Positions 62,120-64,000 of a DNA stretch of 64,000 nt are shown piece after piece. Source of the DNA: Bacteroides eggerthii (lineage in GTDB: Bacteria > Bacteroidota > Bacteroidia > Bacteroidales > Bacteroidaceae). Numbering within the stretch: the stretch's first letter is position 1; the number at the start of each line of letters is the position of its first letter. Where the stretch lies: positions 2,450,001-2,514,000 of the forward strand of contig NZ_CP102258.1 of NCBI RefSeq assembly GCF_025146565.1, in the 5' to 3' direction. The position numbers were made by a program, and so were the translations under genes. The notes under the pieces were generated by a model. It saw nothing but the letters and a program-made list of their open reading frames with translations. It was not told where the DNA came from and did no database searches.

Positions 62120-62158
62120 AATAGAAAGAATGTGGCAGGATGCCACATTCTTTCTATT
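62120..62158 (-). repeat. Perfect 18-bp inverted repeat between lacI-type and uxaA genes
   Basis: Arms at 62120-62137 and 62141-62158 are exact complements around a three-base loop. One arm includes the stop codon of the LacI-type gene (62154-62156). There is no U-tract on the minus strand, so it may act as an mRNA processing or stability element more than as a terminator. Confidence 0.7.
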
Positions 62159-63227
62159 TATTATAATAATATTCAATATTTTCTTTTGTCAGCAGGTCAA
62201 TGGGCATAAAGTTCTCTCTTGCGATTTCTTTTTTCAGGATCAGGTGATCGCATAAGGCCTTGATGCCGTCAAATCCTTGCAAGGTGGGTTGCTGGGCGAT
62301 GAGGAAGAAGATGCTTCCCTGTTTCAGGCACTCCACGTTGCGTTGTAGCAGGTCATATCCCATGAGGTTGAAATCCGTTCTTTGATGCTTCAGCAGATAT
62401 TCCCCGATGATGTATGCTTTGGAGTTGAATGTGATGCCATTCTTTACACTGGGGTGAGACCGGAAGAAATCATCCAGCATCTGCTCGTCCTCACCGTCGC
62501 GTTTGGCATGCAGGTCCAGTCCCCAGATACGGCATGAGGGATGATATTTCTGCATGTATTCGTGGAAGCCGACTTCTCGCCGTTCCTGCTGGTTGGAACC
62601 GACAATACCTTCGTTTATCTTTCGGAAGATAACGATTTCCTGTGCGTCGCCGGCAAGCAGCATCAGCATGCGTGCGGCAAAGTATCCGCTTTGATGCGAA
62701 TTCTGTCCGAAGAAGGAGAGGGCGGGGGCTTCTTTTATGTTAGAGTCTATATATATATAAGGTATATGCAGTGCTTCAAGCTCATTGGTGAAGGGCGTGG
62801 TGTATTGCGGGACGGTAGGGGCGAACAGCACGCCGTCGGGCCTCTGTTCTATAATGTCATGGGCTGCGTGTGCAAACGAACGATAGTCATACGGGTCGTA
62901 GTACGACAGTCTTACGGTGATATTGAAGTCAGAATAAGTTGTCAAGGCTTCGTGTATACCATTCTCCACTTCCGTCCAATATTCTCCCGTTTCGTGTTGG
63001 GGCAGCAGGCAGGCAAATGCATATTTTTTGTTGGAAGCCAATGCACTGGCGTACATGTTGGGCTGATAGTTCAGCTTTTCCAAGATTTCTTCCACTCGTT
63101 TGCGACTGGCTTCCGATACTCCACTACGTCCATGGAGAACGCGGTCTACGGTTCCCACCGATACATCGGCCATTTTGGCGATGTCCTTAATTCTTATTCT
63201 TTCCGGTGTATTCATGGGTTTGTTCAT
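62154..63227 (-). CDS. LacI-family transcriptional regulator
   Basis: DNA-binding repressor of 357 residues. The N-terminal helix-turn-helix (IRIKDIAKMADVSVGTVDRVLHGRSGVSEASRKRVEEIL) and hinge (LEKLNYQPN) are clear. The remainder is a type 1 periplasmic-binding-like sensor domain (AFACLLPQHETGEYW, RPDGVLFAPTVPQYT, HQSGYFAARML). It lies between altronate dehydratase and, divergently, 2-keto-3-deoxygluconate kinase, so it probably senses a hexuronate intermediate. The ATG at 63227 or 63215 is likely; the next upstream ATG in frame (63371) lies beyond the -7 box at 63273 and is rejected. A palindrome sits 7 bases before the start. Confidence 0.92.
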   Translation of the reverse strand: MNKPMNTPERIRIKDIAKMADVSVGTVDRVLHGRSGVSEASRKRVEEILEKLNYQPNMYASALASNKKYAFACLLPQHETGEYWTEVENGIHEALTTYSDFNITVRLSYYDPYDYRSFAHAAHDIIEQRPDGVLFAPTVPQYTTPFTNELEALHIPYIYIDSNIKEAPALSFFGQNSHQSGYFAARMLMLLAGDAQEIVIFRKINEGIVGSNQQERREVGFHEYMQKYHPSCRIWGLDLHAKRDGEDEQMLDDFFRSHPSVKNGITFNSKAYIIGEYLLKHQRTDFNLMGYDLLQRNVECLKQGSIFFLIAQQPTLQGFDGIKALCDHLILKKEIARENFMPIDLLTKENIEYYYNK

Positions 63228-63233
63228 GGTTAT

Positions 63234-63249
63234 TTGTGTTCGTACACAA
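63234..63249. promoter_or_regulatory. Candidate LacI-type operator
   Basis: TTGTGT-TCGT-ACACAA, a perfect 6-bp dyad with central CG, typical in size for LacI-family sites. It lies in the leader of the regulator's own gene, so autoregulation is plausible. A looser relative (TGTG-CCCG-CACA) lies at 63317-63328 on the other promoter. Confidence 0.55.
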
Positions 63250-63272
63250 TAATAATCTAAATATTTTCGACA

Positions 63273-63280
63273 CAAATATA
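63273..63280 (-). promoter_or_regulatory. -7 box of the LacI-type gene and uxaA
   Basis: Reverse complement TATATTTG matches TAnnTTTG, 45 bases upstream of the start at 63227. Confidence 0.55.
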
Positions 63281-63288
63281 TAACAATT

Positions 63289-63318
63289 TTTGTAATTACG
63301 AAAATTGTTGTATCTTTG
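63289..63318 (+). promoter_or_regulatory. Promoter of the kdgK unit
   Basis: TTTG (63289-63292), 18 bases, then TATCTTTG (63311-63318). It fits the Bacteroides consensus with a spacer one base short. It is back to back with the regulator promoter, only about 30 bases away. Confidence 0.65.
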
Positions 63319-63336
63319 TGCCCGCACACGAAAGCT

Positions 63337-63432
63337 ATGAAGAACAAACGAATTTTCTGTTTACTCTTCATTGTATCAGGTGTTTACCCTCTGTGTGAGG
63401 GCTTGTATGATAATCTGAAAGAAACATTTTAA
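63337..63432 (+). CDS. Possible 31-codon leader peptide upstream of kdgK
   Basis: An ATG 19 bases after the kdgK -7 box opens a short frame ending with TAA 27 bases before the kdgK start. The peptide has a basic start (MKNKR), a hydrophobic core (IFCLLFIVSGV) and a charged end. A CCCTC/GAGGG hairpin lies inside it. It is too short to call with confidence; it may be chance or a translated leader. Confidence 0.25.
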   Translation: MKNKRIFCLLFIVSGVYPLCEGLYDNLKETF

Positions 63433-63459
63433 TCATATATTTAATAAAAACATAGAATT

Positions 63460-64000
63460 ATGGGAAAGAAAGTCGTTACATTAGGTGAGATTATGCTGAG
63501 ACTGTCCACTCCGGGCAATACTCGTTTTGTGCAGTCAGATTCTTTTGATGTAGTGTATGGTGGCGGTGAAGCCAACGTTGCTGTCAGCTGTGCCAACTAC
63601 GGTCATGATGCTTACTTTGTAACAAAATTGCCGAAACACGAAATCGGTCAGTCGGCAGTGAACGCTTTGCGCAAATACGGTGTGAAGACAGACTTCATTG
63701 CACGTGGCGGCGACCGCGTAGGTATCTACTATTTGGAAACAGGTGCTTCTATGCGTCCCAGCAAGGTGATCTACGACCGCGCCCACTCTTCAATAGCCGA
63801 AGCAGATGCAGCGGATTTTGATTTCGATGCTATCATGGAAGGTGCAGACTGGTTCCACTGGTCAGGTATCACTCCCGCTATTTCGGACAAAGCTGCCGAG
63901 TTGACTCGTCTGGCTTGCGAAGCTGCTAAGCGTCATGGCGTTACGGTATCCGTAGACCTTAACTTCCGTAAGAAACTTTGGACAAAAGAAAAAGCACAGT
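63460..64000 (+). CDS. kdgK: 2-keto-3-deoxygluconate kinase (PfkB family), 5' part
   Basis: Sugar kinase that would phosphorylate 2-keto-3-deoxygluconate, the product of UxaA. The first 180 residues are visible; the gene runs off the right edge and the ATP-binding GxGD region is outside the window. The PfkB start (KKVVTLGEIMLRLSTPG), the YGGGEANVAVSCANYG ribokinase signature 1 and SVDLNFRKKLW are present. The ATG at 63460 lies 27 bases after a possible leader peptide. Position next to altronate dehydratase and a LacI-type regulator supports KDG over fructose as substrate. Confidence 0.9.
   Translation, partial: MGKKVVTLGEIMLRLSTPGNTRFVQSDSFDVVYGGGEANVAVSCANYGHDAYFVTKLPKHEIGQSAVNALRKYGVKTDFIARGGDRVGIYYLETGASMRPSKVIYDRAHSSIAEADAADFDFDAIMEGADWFHWSGITPAISDKAAELTRLACEAAKRHGVTVSVDLNFRKKLWTKEKAQ

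Noticed and set aside
1..64000. Mobile element, prophage, tRNA or invertible promoter
   Set aside because: No transposase, integrase, phage gene, tRNA-like cloverleaf or promoter flanked by long inverted repeats was seen on either strand.

Overview
The window is a 64-kb piece of chromosome from a member of the Bacteroidales, most likely the genus Bacteroides in the broad sense. The signs are a short primary sigma factor without region 1.1, a SusC/SusD pair driven by an ECF sigma/FecR switch, many exported lipoproteins, a ribosomal protein S16 with a long Ala/Lys/Glu tail, and about fifteen upstream regions carrying the Bacteroides -7 box TAnnTTTG. The species cannot be named from this sequence. 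No rRNA, tRNA, CRISPR array, prophage or insertion sequence was recognised, and the content looks like ordinary chromosome with several accessory loci.

Layout. 1-5350: housekeeping and envelope genes (end of a dipeptide epimerase, transglutaminase-like lipoprotein, HtrA protease, rpoD, small exported protein). 5372-6595: a clostripain-family lipoprotein. 6759-19748: a locus of ECF sigma factor, FecR anti-sigma, STN-containing SusC, SusD, an FN3/PKD/PQQ surface lipoprotein, a metallo-beta-lactamase-fold lipoprotein, an exported TIM-barrel protein, a glycerophosphodiester phosphodiesterase and an organophosphate (GlpT-type) transporter. It has no glycoside hydrolase and looks built for a phosphodiester-containing nutrient. 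19810-26347 (minus strand): an rRNA/tRNA methyltransferase, then a four-gene unit of a NapH/NapG-like polyferredoxin, an exported ferredoxin-tailed aldo/keto reductase, a TonB-dependent receptor and a lone ECF-type S component. 26605-28107: cytidine deaminase and a LysM glucosaminidase.

28108-41585 is the most unusual region. An HlyD-type adaptor, one MacB-like ATPase and three tandem pairs of FtsX-type permeases (six permeases, plus a DUF2807 protein inserted after the first pair) are followed by a histidine kinase with a periplasmic binding domain. The upstream region has a near-consensus sigma-54 promoter, three contiguous 22-bp repeats at enhancer distance and two perfect dyads sharing TGTCC/GGACA. 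No NtrC-type activator gene lies in the window.

41605-46774: a fucose-isomerase-like protein, a PLP aminotransferase, a LolC/E-type permease and a family 2 glycosyltransferase. 46835-52623 (minus): a complete biotin operon, bioBA (fused)-bioF-bioG-bioC-bioD, behind a long structured leader. 52861-55594 (minus): anaerobic ribonucleotide reductase nrdD-nrdG. 55955-60374: a degenerate MetE-like protein, a TlpA-type thioredoxin lipoprotein, rpsP and an NhaC-type antiporter. 60602-64000: altronate dehydratase and a LacI-type regulator on the minus strand, divergent from a 2-keto-3-deoxygluconate kinase that runs off the right edge. Together they form part of a hexuronate (galacturonate/altronate) catabolic locus with back-to-back promoters and a candidate operator.
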